NCBI GenBank assembly: GCA_030512335.1
Contig: JAULSU010000006.1
Span: 186,001-250,000, forward strand
From: Immersiella caudata
Taxonomy: Eukaryota; Ascomycota; Sordariomycetes; Sordariales; Lasiosphaeriaceae
Direction of reading: 5' to 3'
DNA: 64,000 bases
The position numbers and the translations under genes were made by a program. How positions within the stretch are numbered: the stretch's first letter is position 1; every line of letters begins with the position of its first letter. This document shows, one piece after another, positions 36,255 to 47,922 of this stretch. The notes under the pieces are model-generated. The model had not been told where the DNA came from, did no database searches, and worked only from the letters and a program-made list of their open reading frames with translations.

Positions 36255-36996
36255 GATATATGCAGCTCCCGTATACGACAGAGGCAGAGAAGCAATGACA
36301 AGATCTAACCATTCCCAAATTCGCCAATCAAGCGAGTTGCCCATTGTTTCAATGATGCGCCTTGGGAGTGTCCGTTTCTCCAATTGGCCTGAGATAATTC
36401 TCGGGCAGCGAGATGCCGATGAACCGCACGGCACTTAGTAACCGCTCTGCTGCTTGCCTTACGGAGGCGACGGCCGAAGGGAAGTGTTCGAGCCCCTGGA
36501 TGACGCGGGAATACCGTCTGCTCGCCCTGCGTTCTTTTGTGTCGAGGTCTGCTGTAATGTTGACAATCGCGATGCCGTAGTCTGCAAAGCGCCCCTTCAA
36601 TGGATGGTGTCTTCGAAACTAGGGGTAGCGACCTCTCCAACTGAGATTGACGTTGCTGGGGGTTCAAAAAGGGGTATGCAGGTAACTAACTCCGGGCTGC
36701 TAGCCCCTCTTCGGACCAGAGCGAGTCAAGACTGCTGCACCCATAGGCATAGCTATGACGGCGAAATGACAGGGTTCCATGACAAACGGCGGACCTCGGT
36801 GTTCGGCAGGGGCTAATCGTGCATGACTAACGGCCCTAGCCGCTCACACTCAGCGACTGATGACGGCGCCACTCAGTCTCCTATTTACCTCAGATATTCA
36901 CCCCCAGGTATTCGCCATAAGGGTGCCCCTTTGTTTTCTTTTTCCCGTGAAACGTCACCACTGCAAACCTATCCCGTTCAAGTCGACCACAACACC
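36255..36996. promoter_or_regulatory. Upstream region of sulfite oxidase gene
   Basis: The region contains overlapping minus-strand frames of 83-130 residues without domains, which I reject as genes. The last 150 bases, before the ATG at 36997, look like a typical promoter. Confidence 0.4.
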
Positions 36997-38660
36997 ATGG
37001 CACCCTCAGAACCCAACGCCCTCCCCTTCCGAGCCAAGGGCGAGCTCCCTCACTTCGCCGAGGAAAAAGAAGGTTGGAAGGGCTACATCGAATGGGAGAA
37101 GTACCCCGAGAAAAAGAAACAAGTCCAGGAAATCATGTCCCAATACGACTTCCCCGACGTAAGCCTTTTCCCCCGTCCCTTCTTCACCCCCTGACTTACA
37201 CCCTGTTCATGATTAGCCCCCCGAATTCCAACTAACCCCCCTCCCCTCCACCAACCCCATCCTCACGGGCGAGCGCTGGAAACAATACCACTCCGCCCTC
37301 GGCCTCGACCACATCCCCCGCGACAGTTGGTCCACCGTCCTCGCCGAAAAAGCCCCCGACATGATCCACGTCCTGCAATTCCCCTACAACGGCGAAGCCC
37401 CCGGCGAGCGCCTCATCTCCACGGAAATCACTGCCAACCCGGACCACTTTGTGCGCAACCACGGTGGTATTCCCGACATTGATGCGGATAAATGGAGTTT
37501 GGATATCACCGGGTTGGTGAACACCCCGAAAAAATTGACGCTCAAGGAGCTGCAGGATGAAAGTTTGTTTCCGCGGCAGAGCAATATTGTGACGTTGCAG
37601 TGCAGCGGGACGAGGAGGATCGAGCAGATTCATGAGTACCCTGGTGATGGAGATGAGTTGATCAATGCACCGTGGGGGGAGGGTGCGATTTCGACGGCGC
37701 GATGGACGGGGGTGAGTTTGAAAAAGGTGATTAAGCACTGCGGGGGGTTGAAGGGGGGTGCGGATAACCTCGAGTTTTTCGGCGCGGATACGTATTTCAA
37801 AAAGGGGAATGTGTACAACTACGCGGTGAGCGTGCCGTGGAGGAAGGTCAAGGTGAACGAGGTGTTGATCGCGTGGGAGATGAATGGCAAGCCGCTGCCG
37901 AAGATTCATGGGTTTCCGGTGAGGGTGGTGGTTTTTGGGTATATCGGGGCGCGGAGTGTCAAGTGGTTGTACGAGGTGCGGGCGATACGGCAGCCGAGCA
38001 CGGCGCCGGTGCAGATGAAGGAGTATCTGTACTATACGCCGCAGATTGGGAAGCAGAACGCGCAGTACAGCAACGGGTTTTCGATTCAGGATATGCCGGT
38101 CAGTTCGGCGATTATCGCGCCGAAGGATATGGATCAGATTGTTCACGAGGGGAAGATTACGGTCAAGGGGTGGGCGTACTCGGGGGGTGGGCATTGGCCG
38201 GTGAGGGTCGAGGTTAGTGGGGATGGGGGTGCGATTTGGTACGAGGTTCCGACGGAGAACATGAGTACCAAGTATTTTTATGCGTGGAGGACTTGGATTA
38301 TGGAGTTACCGGTTGATGCGGAGGGCTGGTTGGAGTTGTGTGTGAGGACGTGGGACAATGCGATGAACACGCAACCGACCTACGTTCGGAGTGCCTGGTA
38401 AGTTTCCCTCTTTTTCGTCAGGAGTGACAAGCTAACACAGGGACAGGAACTGGGACTTGCACGTCACCTCGTCGGCGCATCGCATCAAGATCTACAGCAT
38501 CAACAAGTCCAGGCCGGCTACAGCCAAGCGGCTCAAGCAGCTCGAGGAGCACGACGCGCCCCTGCTCCCCATCACTCGCCCCATCGAGTTCGACTTGGAG
38601 CCGGAAGAGGAGTACAAGGCCACCATGGAGACGAAGGGCTGGCGTGATCCGCTGGAGTAA
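36997..38660 (+). CDS. Molybdenum-cofactor sulfite oxidase
   Basis: Exons 36997..37158, 37217..38397 and 38447..38660, 518 residues. The oxidoreductase molybdopterin domain (about residues 100-300) contains the Mo-ligating cysteine, Cys183 in TLQCSGTRR, and conserved segments WGEGAISTARWTG, GADTY, KIHGFPVRVV and YIGARSVKWL. The dimerisation domain follows (about 330-470: KITVKGWAYSGGG, RTWDNAMNTQP). No cytochrome b5 or FAD domain is present, so it is the heme-free sulfite oxidase type rather than nitrate reductase. Family members oxidise sulfite to sulfate, detoxifying sulfite from sulfur amino-acid catabolism. A C-terminal extension of about 70 residues is encoded in exon 3. Localisation is not evident from the sequence. 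Confidence 0.92.
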
Positions 38661-39144
38661 CTCATGTGGAATCGGCTCTAAACATGTTCTGGAACTCATT
38701 GTGTTAGTATGTAGTTTGACGAGTTGTTGATCTCTTTACCCCTGAACCGGACTCGGCCATTCTGCGTCAGGAGATGATGTTCCGATCTCGCCGACCCCCA
38801 CGGCCTTCAACCTCCCCCTGGAGTTTGCCAAGCCAATCACACCGCTTCTTGATGCTTGGCACCTAGAGCTAGTCGGCAGCCACAGCTGATTTGAGCTAGA
38901 AGAACAGGCATGGTTAGGTAATGTGACACACTAGGGACGGTCCGAAAGCCGCGGGCAGAGGCGAAGAATTAAGCAATCGGGATCGGGTCAAGTGGGGAAA
39001 TCCTTTGGACCGGGGAAGTGTCCCGCGACAGGGTCCGGGGTGGTGGTGTTTTCTTACCATGGGGAGAAAACCTGCGGGGATTCCCCTCCCCCATCACCAT
39101 CTCAACCTTCGCCCTCTTCCCGCCAGTCGTTCGTGGCCGCAACC
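38661..39144. promoter_or_regulatory. Upstream region of LaeA-like gene 1
   Basis: This contains the 3' end of the sulfite oxidase gene and the promoter and leader of the methyltransferase. The frame is open upstream to 38992 but has no earlier ATG. Confidence 0.4.
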
Positions 39145-40217
39145 ATGAGCCAAAACCTGAATCCGTCCACTCAGGGGAGCAACGAGCAAGCTCCCCCCAT
39201 CATCGCCGACCCCTCGCACTCACTGCACACGCACACCGACGACTCCATCTCAGTCGCCACCTCAGCCTCCTCCATCACCTCCTCCGTCCTTCGCTTCCGC
39301 TCCGTCCACGGCCGAACCTACCAAAACTACGATGGCGCCTCGTACTGGCAACCCAACGACGCCACCCAAAACGACGGCCTCGACCTCCAACACCACATGA
39401 TGCTCCTCATCGCCTCCAACAAGCTCTTCCTCTCCCCCCTTACCAACCCCACCTCCGTCCTCGACATCGGCACCGGCACCGGACTCTGGGCCATCGACTT
39501 TGCAGAGCAATACCCCTCCGCCTCTGTAATCGGGACCGATCTCTCACCCATTCAACCCCCCTGGGCCCCTCCAAACGTACACTTCGAGCTCGACGATGCT
39601 ACCGCGGAATGGACCTTTACAGAGAACCAATTCGACTTCATCCACATCCGCTATCTAACCGGAAGCATCCCCGACTGGAAAATGGTCTACGAACAAGCGT
39701 ACCGATGTCTGAAACCAGGGGGTTGGATCGAACACACCGATTTCACCATCGAAGTACGCTGCGACGACGGGTCAGTACCGAAGGGGACGGCATATGACTG
39801 GTGGACGCAATTCTTCGTCGACGCGGGGAATAAAATCGGGAGGACGTTTCTGGTTACAAAGGATAACCAGAACGTGCGATGGTTGCGAGAAGCGGGGTTT
39901 GCCGGGCCGATCCACACAAGGAATTACAAGATGCCGATTGGAACGTGGCCGAAGGATGCGGTGTTGAAGGAGGTGGGGGCGTTCAACCAGGTGGCGTGCG
40001 AGCAGGGGTTGGAGGGGTTTGCAGTGTTGTTGGGGACGCAGGTGTTGGGGTACAGTATGGAGGAGTTGAAGGTGATTTTTGATGATATGAGGAAGTGTAT
40101 TCGGAACAAGGCGTATCATGCGTACTATCCGGCGTAAGTTTTTTTTGTTGGGTGGGGCTGTTGAGTGGTGCTGACATTTGCAGGTCGACGACGTGGACGC
40201 AGAAGCCTCCGTCGTGA
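39145..40217 (+). CDS. LaeA-like SAM methyltransferase, copy 1
   Basis: Exons 39145..40133 and 40184..40217, 340 residues. A disordered Ser/Thr/His-rich N-terminus of about 40 residues precedes a region typical of LaeA-like proteins (SSVLRFRSVHGRTYQN). The SAM-binding motif I is VLDIGTGTGLWAID (residues 105-118), with motif II VIGTDLSPIQP and post-motifs FDFIHIRYL and LKPGGWIEH. LaeA-type proteins act in the nucleus as global regulators of secondary metabolism and development, but most paralogs are uncharacterised and some are pathway methyltransferases. It shares its organisation with the gene at 59391-60786. It is not adjacent to the PKS, so a regulatory link is speculative. Confidence 0.85.
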
Positions 40218-40972
40218 ACGGGTGTGAGCGAGCTGTGGGTGATGTGTTGGTCTAATTGGAAGCAAACCCTACGCAAAATCTGGTTGGCACGAGCGTATCC
40301 TTTGCGCTGGGTACAGGGCTGGTGGGTCTATGTTGGATTCAGGTCTTGAAGCGAAGAAGGCACGAAGCCGAAGAAACGGGAGTCGGGTAGTTGGGTTACT
40401 GGAGATGGCCGATGAGCTCGGCCTCTGACTGATTCTCCTTCTGACAGGGAAATCACGCCACAGAGATATGACGAAGTTCCTGTGTTTTCCCGTTTTTTCC
40501 GTCTGTGGGTTGCATATCACCGGAACCTGGAAGATGCTTTGATGCTTGGATTGGACTGGTCTCAATGTTTGCCTTCTCCTGCCTGAAAATTCGACGGGGG
40601 TTACTCAACGTTGATCGTTCCTGCCTGAGGCCCCATCTTTCCCCAACCCCGCTTCTTCGTGTCTCGGTGGCCGATTTTTCGTCTGCACCCCGACATGATG
40701 GCCCGATCTGATTGTGCAAGGCAGACAAATGGGATGGGCACGGCCATGAAGTTAGGCACCTGGGCATTCGGCCTAGACGCGCCAGACCTCACCAACGTGG
40801 CTGACACTTCTGCTGTGCGACCCAGAGCTCACAAGCCTCCTTCATCCAGCTGGGGCTCCGAGGCTCCGAGACAAAAATTCTCTTACTCGTCCCCAGCTTT
40901 TGCTTACCGCTCCTTCTTCCTCGCGGCGCTTTTTTTTTTTTTTACTTCCCGTCAACTAGCCATATCAAAAGA
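40218..40972. other. Spacer before NACHT pseudogene
   Basis: This region includes a T15 run at about 40929-40943. A frame at 40659-41063 overlaps the pseudogene in a different phase and is a shadow. No gene is seen. Confidence 0.4.
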
Positions 40973-42480
40973 GATCCCCTCTCGCTTGCTGCGGGCGTCG
41001 CTGCCGTTATCCAGCTCGTCGACCGAGTCGCCCAGGTTTGCAAGTCATACATTGATGGCGTGAGCGATTATCCCAAAGACCTCCGAATCATCTTCGTCGA
41101 GGTGGGATCCTTGGCAGTCGTGTTTCAGGGTCTGCAATTCTTGAAGGAAGATGACAACGAGGATGCCTTAACACTCTCCGACCTCGGTGGTCCTGACGGG
41201 GTCATTCAAGAATGTAGGAAAATCATGGGTGAACTGAGTTCATTGCTCCCAGTACCTCCTTTGCCAAGCCGCGTCACTGGCAACGCGGGACACAAGAGGA
41301 GGAAAGTGAGGGCCGTCCTGAACGCTCTGGACGCTCTAGCGTGGCCGCTGAAACGAGAAAATGCTCACAAGCTGCTGGTAACCTGGTGCGACTCAAGTCG
41401 ACCATTAGCATGGCCCTCGGGGCTGCAATACTGTAAGAAAGACTTCCGTCAATACCGAGATCTCGGGCTCATGAACAAAACGAACAGACGCGAGGTGCAG
41501 GCTATCAAGATGACATTGTCCAAATCACAGACCAGAGAAGTTTGTCAGTGGCTCCAGACCACTGACCCGTCGCCGAGCCACAACGCTGCGAGGTGGCTCT
41601 ACGAGGACGAGACCTGTTCCTGGACTGTTCGATCAAGACAGTGGATGGACTGGCTCACGCGCAAGACACGCTGTATTTGGATGCACGGGATCCCTGGTTC
41701 GGGAAAGACAGTCCTCGTAGATATCCACACCCACGTTACAAGGCGCATTCGGGCTGAGCCCCGCTTTCGAAACTGACCCCAAGAGCTGCGCGATGAGGTC
41801 AAGACATCGTTATCTAAAGGAGCCAAAGGGATGTTTCGTTGGGCCGTGTGCTAGCTTGACATCCTGAGGCGCCTTCGTCACGTCGACAAGATTCAGGAAG
41901 CATTGCAGAGCCTCCCCGAGACACTGGACGACACCTACGAGCGTATATTCTCGCTGATCGCTGACGATGATAGGGAACTCGTTCGGCACGCCCTACACTG
42001 TATCTGCTTCCACACCATTATCTGGGAGATGGGTACCAAGCAGCACTCACCGTTTCCATCCTACTGGAGTCCTACCTCTTCTCCACGGGACAGACGACTC
42101 CGACGAGGGGGAAAAGTGGGCACATGATTGACGTCGCGACGATACAAGAAAGCTGCGGCTGCCTGCTCTCCTACTCCAACCACACGGATGGCGGGATTGG
42201 TGTTAGTCTTGCCCACTACACCGTTCGTGAGTATCTTGAGTCACAAAGAAGCCCTGGGCCGCCCACGGTGTTCATCAAAGTCCAGCTGCCAGGTATGACG
42301 CCCTACAAGGATATCAACCGCAAAATCATATTCAGTCGTGCGCTCAACCCAGAAATAAGCCTTCCGCAATGTATTAGGTTCGAAAATTACGACGAAGTCA
42401 AGGCTGGCCAGCAGACTTGCCGATTTCGAAAAATACTGCCAAATAACGGCTTTGAGGTCGGTCGCGTCAACCGGTCTTAG
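40973..42480 (+). pseudogene. Decayed NACHT-type STAND (NLR-like) gene
   Basis: The N-terminal domain typical of fungal NACHT proteins is recognisable (DPLSLAAGVAAVIQLVDRV, then YIDGVSDYPKDLRIIFVEVG), but the expected start codon is absent: an AGA precedes GAT. The P-loop CIWMHGIPGSGKTVL is intact. Within about 30 codons a TGA (41774-41776) is followed in frame by QELRDEV and AKGMFRWAVC, which normally lie about 250 residues after the P-loop, so the rest of the NACHT core is deleted. A TAG (41852-41854) stands where the family has Gln (C-[Q]-LDIL). A frameshift near 42030 is needed to continue from FHTIIWEM to GYQAALTVSILLESYL and CGCLLSYSN...LAHYTVREYL. Four separate lesions make this a clear pseudogene; the C-to-T type stops fit RIP. 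Confidence 0.85.
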
Positions 42481-43218
42481 TATATGTGCCATCCCAGAGC
42501 ATGTACTGGTATATTCGGGGCTAGAGGGATCGTGGCCCAAAATTCGAGCCTATCATCACCCTTAGTAGTTTCCAACAGCGGCCCCAAATTTAGGCATCCT
42601 GCATTAGAGCCTGAGGAAGCCAACGTCGAGCGAAGGTCTTCATAAGGGTAAAATTGCAGTGACATCATATCATACCGGAGAACCGTACCAGGCCTGTCCC
42701 CCAAGGGGTCTCTGATAATATTTTTTTTTCGGCCGGAGAAACGGTACGTAGCGTTTGGCAGCAGAATATGGAAGATAGAGTAGCTCTTTCTGCTGGCAGA
42801 AAAGGTACGTAGCTCGTGGTGGCAGAATAAGCATGATGAGAGTCCGGTCCTAATTTTTCTTTTGGCAGAAACCGTACGTAGCCCTCGACGGCAGAAACCG
42901 TACGTACCCAGCGGGAAGACGGGAATTTAGCACTAAGTAGGTGATCAAAGACCACGTATGCGAATCACCATCAATCAAGATAGTCCAAAGGTTGATGTCA
43001 GAAACACTGCACCCTGGATTTGGTGAAATTGATGGGGGTTGCAATTGCTTGATTATATTATTTGTCTTTTGCACTCTCTAGCAGAGCCAAAGTCTTTCTG
43101 ACGGTTACCACGGTACCTTACAGTATGGATAGGTAAGTAGGGACAGGTCAGGGGATTATTCTAATGCAAGGCATGAATTTAACTCTGTCGCCAACATCCT
43201 AAGTTTATTCCCATCAAC
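42481..43218. other. Repeat-bearing spacer between pseudogene and patatin gene
   Basis: Apart from the repeat array, this spacer contains the 3' end of the patatin gene and no coding feature. A few minus-strand frames of 74-96 residues are created by the repeats. Confidence 0.5.
42733..42908 (+). repeat. Degenerate repeat array, core GGCAGAAA-NN-GTACGTA
   Basis: Four copies of a 17-19 bp core occur at 42733, 42795, 42864 and 42890, for example GGCAGAAACCGTACGTAGC. Two GGCAG(C)AGAATA half-copies lie between them (about 42757 and 42820). Spacing of the first three is 62 and 69 bp. The central GTAC is palindromic. The array sits between the NACHT pseudogene and the patatin gene and could be a remnant of a mobile element's subterminal repeats or a protein-binding array. 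Confidence 0.7.
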
Positions 43219-46200
43219 TTACTGCAAGCAGACTTCACTCGCACGCCTCTTCAAGTCCGCTATAGTCACTGGAAACCCGCTGATGGCAATCCTACTCTCG
43301 CACCTATGCAGCTTCACACCAATCACCAACGGCCCCATACTTTCCTTTCTGACTGAAATGGTGTACGGCACTCGAAACTTGGGCACCGCAGCATATCCGC
43401 CGACTACCTCGTCCACTACCTGTATCATGTTGACAGGAGGCGCCTCCCTCAAATTGGCACCATCTCTTACCATCATACGCACCGGTTCCCATTGGCCCAC
43501 CGGAAGACGCCGCACTGCCTCCACGGTGTTGACGTCGCCACCAACCGCCCCGTCAAGCTGGGTAAAGGCGAAACCTTCCACCATTCTAAGAAGATGCAGC
43601 AGCTGGGGGGTCTGGTGACCCAGGCGACAGCGGATAGTGCCGTGGAGGACGTCATTGCGCTTGTCGGAGAGAAGAGATCTGACATGCTTATCGCTAATGC
43701 TGTCGGGCTCAAAGAAGAACAGGCTCGCGATGAGCTCATTAGCAACCTGCGCTACATTTTCTTTAGCGATAGTACTTGTCCACTCGTCCACGCGATCCCG
43801 CAGCTCAGAAATCAACTTGTAGTTGTACAGTTTGACCTGGTCGTCTCCACCTCCGAGCGGCGGGTTGAAGCGATGAAGTCGGGGACGGATATGACGTGGC
43901 GCCGTTTCCGAGACGAAACGAGACCAGGTGCTCTTTGAGTCTAGTTGGCGCCGAAAAGTGGTCCGGAAGGTAACCAAAAGCCGCGTATTCACCAGCGACG
44001 GCATTTCCACCGGCTTCGTGTCTTGAATTCCGGTTCCCAGCGAAACCATTGAATCGAGCTGAGCCGTGCCATTGGGCCAGAGCTTCTCCATCTCGGCGTA
44101 GGCAACCTGCGCCGGACAATTTGCCCAGACCGCGCCATCAATGTATTCCGTTTGTGATTCGGGCTTCTTGAAGGACGGAAGGTAATACGGCGCCGCCGAG
44201 GTGGCCATTCCAGCCTCCCAAATCTTCATGTCCTTATCGACGTCTTCCTCTCGTTCTACAACATACGTGCTGCTCTTGCCATCGGCTTCATCAGATGAAG
44301 AAGGGTGGTTGTAGCTCGTAATTAAGCAGTCTGTCTTGCCACCCAAGTCTTTGGCGGCCGTGACAGCGACCCGAGTCCCTGAAGACATGAGATGTGTGTG
44401 GAGCGCGGGTGCAAACAGAGCCGTGTGTTTAGGCGTGAAGTACTTTTGTAGGCCCTGACGGAGACCCTCGGCGCTGAAGACGCTGTCGCGAATTCGCATG
44501 ACCATGAGACCGTATTGCACAATCTTGGCGAGCGCGCCTTGTTCGAATGTGTCTGTCGATACAGACTCGAAGAATTCCATCATCTCGGGAAGCGATTCGC
44601 TGCCTTTTGTCGACATGGCAAGTGCCAGGGCAATTATACCTCCTATCAGCCATGGGTAGGTAGTCAGCAAAGTGGCTGGGCATCACGGGCGATTTACCTC
44701 ATCTTACCTGTAGAGGTTCCAATAATGAGATCGAACAACGCCTTCACCGGGAGCGGCTCCAGCCCCACGGAGGTATGAATAGCCTTGAGAACGGCGATCT
44801 CCACAATGCCCCGAATGCCACCACCGTCCAACGTCAGGATCCGGACCCCTGCGCATCGGGGCTTCAGCTGCACCAGATGCGAGTTGCGTCCCTTTTCCTG
44901 CCAGCAGAGCCAGCACTGCATGTTCCACGCGCACTCAAACTGCTGCGATACCTCGCCAAGCTCCTGGACACAGCGTGCGCAGTACGAATGCCCACAAGTC
45001 AGGACGTGATCAGGTATAGCTTGGAGACAAGCTAGACAAGTCTTGTTGCTTTTAATATTCTTCCAAAAGTCGTGGTAGGTGCCATGGCTGTACTCGCGGT
45101 GTGTTCGGAGGCGCTGCTCAATGGTCGTCGCCGATTGCTGGTGGTCGAGGGGCGGGAGGAAGATGTCTTGATAGGACCGGATGAAACGCTGCTGGATGTC
45201 CCGGATCCAGTCCCGCTTGATGCTACCTTGCCGCCATTCTCGGCCGCAAGTGAACTCGCCTAGCTCTGTCTGTTGGTTCCGAGACGTATGGTGTTCACGG
45301 TGTAGTTTGGCTGGGCGGGATATGCATGGCTGACCATCAGGGAAGACAAAGCGACAAGTTTCGTACTCTGAGATATATAACAGCACGGCGCGGCTGCAGA
45401 GCTCGTATAGTTCACGCTCGAATATCTCGGCGGGATTCGCAACTGCACCATCAATGATCAGTATTTCTTTGCATCCCAAGCAGTAGGTAGGTTGGCAGAG
45501 CATTACCCTCGGTAAAGTTTCGATGTGTAAATACCAAAAGCGCAACAGATATCACATCCTTTGCCATATCGTCCGCTGCATGTCTTTCCTTTTCGTCTGC
45601 CCCCATATCTAGTGCGTGGCGCAGAAAGTTGGCAACATGGTCGCGGATGGACTGCGGGTTGGGATTGTCCTTCCGTGCGGCGAGATAAAAGTCAAATGGA
45701 TCTTCAGATGTGGTGAAGTGGTCAAACGCCCTCCCGAGTATGTGCGTTAAGGCGGGAACGTTGTATTGCATCACACTCTCGGCTCGGAGCTGCATCCCGT
45801 CGCGCACCGACGATTCAATAGTATCACGGAGCAGCCGATACTGCAAGAACAGTTCCTGCGGCTTGCCCTTGACCTTGCCACGGTGTGGGACATAACAACA
45901 AATGATGTTGTTGAACAAGGCTTTGTACAACCGTGCATTGCTCACTATGCGGTCGACAAAGGGCCGGTCCGGTCTCCCATTGTACTCCGTGACGAACTCG
46001 CGGAGGATGGGCGACTTATCCCAGAGCCGGGGGTATTCGAAGTTGTGCAGATACAATTTCTTTAGGATTTCGCTGTCATATAGCTGCGGATCATGCAGGT
46101 CGTTGGACATGTTGCGGACAATGATGAGTGTCTTGCGCGACGGGTGGTTGACTGACTTGTGGACTGCTTTGGATGCCCACTCAAGCACGCGGGTGAGCTC

Positions 46201-47424
46201 CGACTGGATCTTGGCATCTTCTTTAGACACGAAGACGATGACATCGCTGACAGCATACAGGAAACGAGCATAGAAGAGATCAATCCCGTCCTTGCCACGA
46301 CCCGAGTAGCAGTTGGCGCGCACCGGATACACGAGAGCCGTCTCGCGGTGGCGGGAGGGGGAGCGATGCCGGGGATCGTTTGACGCGTTGCGGCCTCGGC
46401 TGAAGGCATCTGATACGCTGTCGGATGATTCCTCCATGCGCTCGGCGTTGGTTTTAGATTCGGTGTTGAAACCTTCACAGTCGGCAAGGAGGATTGGGTA
46501 CTGTGCGGTTGAAGCATTTGAAGCATTCGAGCTGAGCCGCGCGGAAGCGCTGTGCTTGCGGATGCCCTCATCCCGGTACAAGTGCACTCCGCAGGTGGTG
46601 GGATAGGTGAGGTCGTTGAGGTACCCCGATTTCGTGACCGGGCCATTCTCGCACCTCTTCCCCATGGCAGCCACAAAGTCCACCAAAGATTGCTCGTTTG
46701 GTACGTCTTCGCCCGAAGCATCACCCCGCCCCTCGGCATCAATGCTTGGGCTTGCCAACAGAGACGGGTTGATGATGCCCATTAGCAACATGGCGCGGAC
46801 AAGCGTCGACTTTCCCACGGACGTATCGCCGACAAACGAGACAAAGCTCGGATAATGCCGCCCCGTCTCTTGGTTTCCAGACAGATCCGGGTCACAGAGC
46901 TGGGTGAAGCGGTCGTAGACGTATAAGTCGGGGCGACCCCCTAATGAATGATCACGTCGGATGTTGAACCACCGGGCTAGCTCATCCCGCTGATGCATTC
47001 GCTTTTGCTTCTCTGGATCGGTCTCCTTGTACGTCACGGCCTCGACAAAGAGCTGGGGCAGAGGATCGATTGGGAGATGTTTTTGCGCCACCCGGATCGC
47101 CCGGGGAAGGTGCTTGTCCCAGCATGTGTCGTGGCGTGCGCAAAACTTAGTCTTGCAGTCCTGCACATCGCAAATGATGCAGTAGAAGTCGTCATCGGCA
47201 GTGCAGGAGGAACATCGCCGGCCCGTCAGTATGGTGAGTCCGGGTCGGAGGCACACGCTGCAAACGAACGTGGTCAGGAATTTTTCGCGCCCAGCACCTT
47301 GGTGAACCGGACCTGTTGGTCCGCTCTCGGGTTGGATGCTTGGGCCGTCGTGGAGAGGAATCGGCGAAGGACTCCCATGGCTCTCAGCCCCTACTTGGGC
47401 GACAAGAAAAGAATTTCCTAGCAT
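43219..47424 (-). CDS. Zinc-finger / dynamin-GBP-like GTPase / RING-like / patatin phospholipase fusion
   Basis: Exons complement(43219..44642, 44708..45442, 45507..47424) give 1,358 residues; all junctions restore motifs, notably GTSTGG across intron 2. In order: a Cys/His-rich zinc region (55-101, CSVC, CSSC, CIIC, CARHDTC); a large GTPase with P-loop GDTSVGKST (199-207), DCEG (315-318) and a G4-like RNMSND (437-442); a RING-like finger (CLAC 775-778, CGHSYCARC 789-797, CWLC 816-819); and a patatin domain with oxyanion hole GGGIRG (846-851), nucleophile Ser883 in GTSTG and Asp1053 in DGA. The catalytic dyad is complete, so lipid acyl hydrolysis is expected, possibly switched by GTP. Related fungal proteins exist in annotations as FabD/lysophospholipase-like; their role is unproven. 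Architecture resembles a STAND receptor with the NTPase replaced by a GTPase. Confidence 0.9.
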
Positions 47425-47922
47425 TTCGAAATAAATCTATTGTAGGCGCTGTGAATGGTGATTCGCAAGACTCGACGAAGACGGTGTCCATGAAATACAG
47501 CAGCATGGGTCTAGCAAGATAAACCAGCGTGTTCCCAACTGGCCGGGCACCTGGTCCGAGGAGATAAGCAGGTCAGGCTCTGTACTCACAACGACACAGC
47601 CCCTGAATCAGGGCTTGCAGCTGGGCGTTTTGGGAGCGCCAATTAGAGCCTCATATTGCTATTGTCGGGGGGGCCGACGCGCGCTTGGTCATTTTATTTC
47701 ATTCAGCCCCTGCATGTACGACGGCTGGCTATCTCACAGGTAATTGCATTGCGCCCCGTGGATTATGCCTTGGGAGCAACTCACTTGATACTGACCTGAT
47801 TCCACATTTTTGCAAGCGTGGGGGTAAACGTTTCTCACTCCAAGATATCCCGGAAAGTGTTATTGAGCATATCTCTATCCAAAGCAGCTCAAGATTACCT
47901 GGCTACCTACCTTTCTATTATA
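47425..47922. promoter_or_regulatory. Upstream region of GTPase-patatin gene
   Basis: The region contains the promoter of the minus-strand patatin gene and the 3' end of the ammonium transporter gene. No coding feature is visible. Confidence 0.45.

Noticed and set aside
37232..38194. 320-residue minus-strand frame opposite the sulfite oxidase
   Set aside because: Its Arg/Pro/His-rich translation mirrors the codon bias of the real gene.
40659..41063. 134-residue frame before the NACHT pseudogene
   Set aside because: Its end overlaps the NACHT N-terminal domain in the wrong phase, and the start lacks protein-like features.
42733..42908. CRISPR array
   Set aside because: The repeats are degenerate, spacing is irregular and the genome is eukaryotic.
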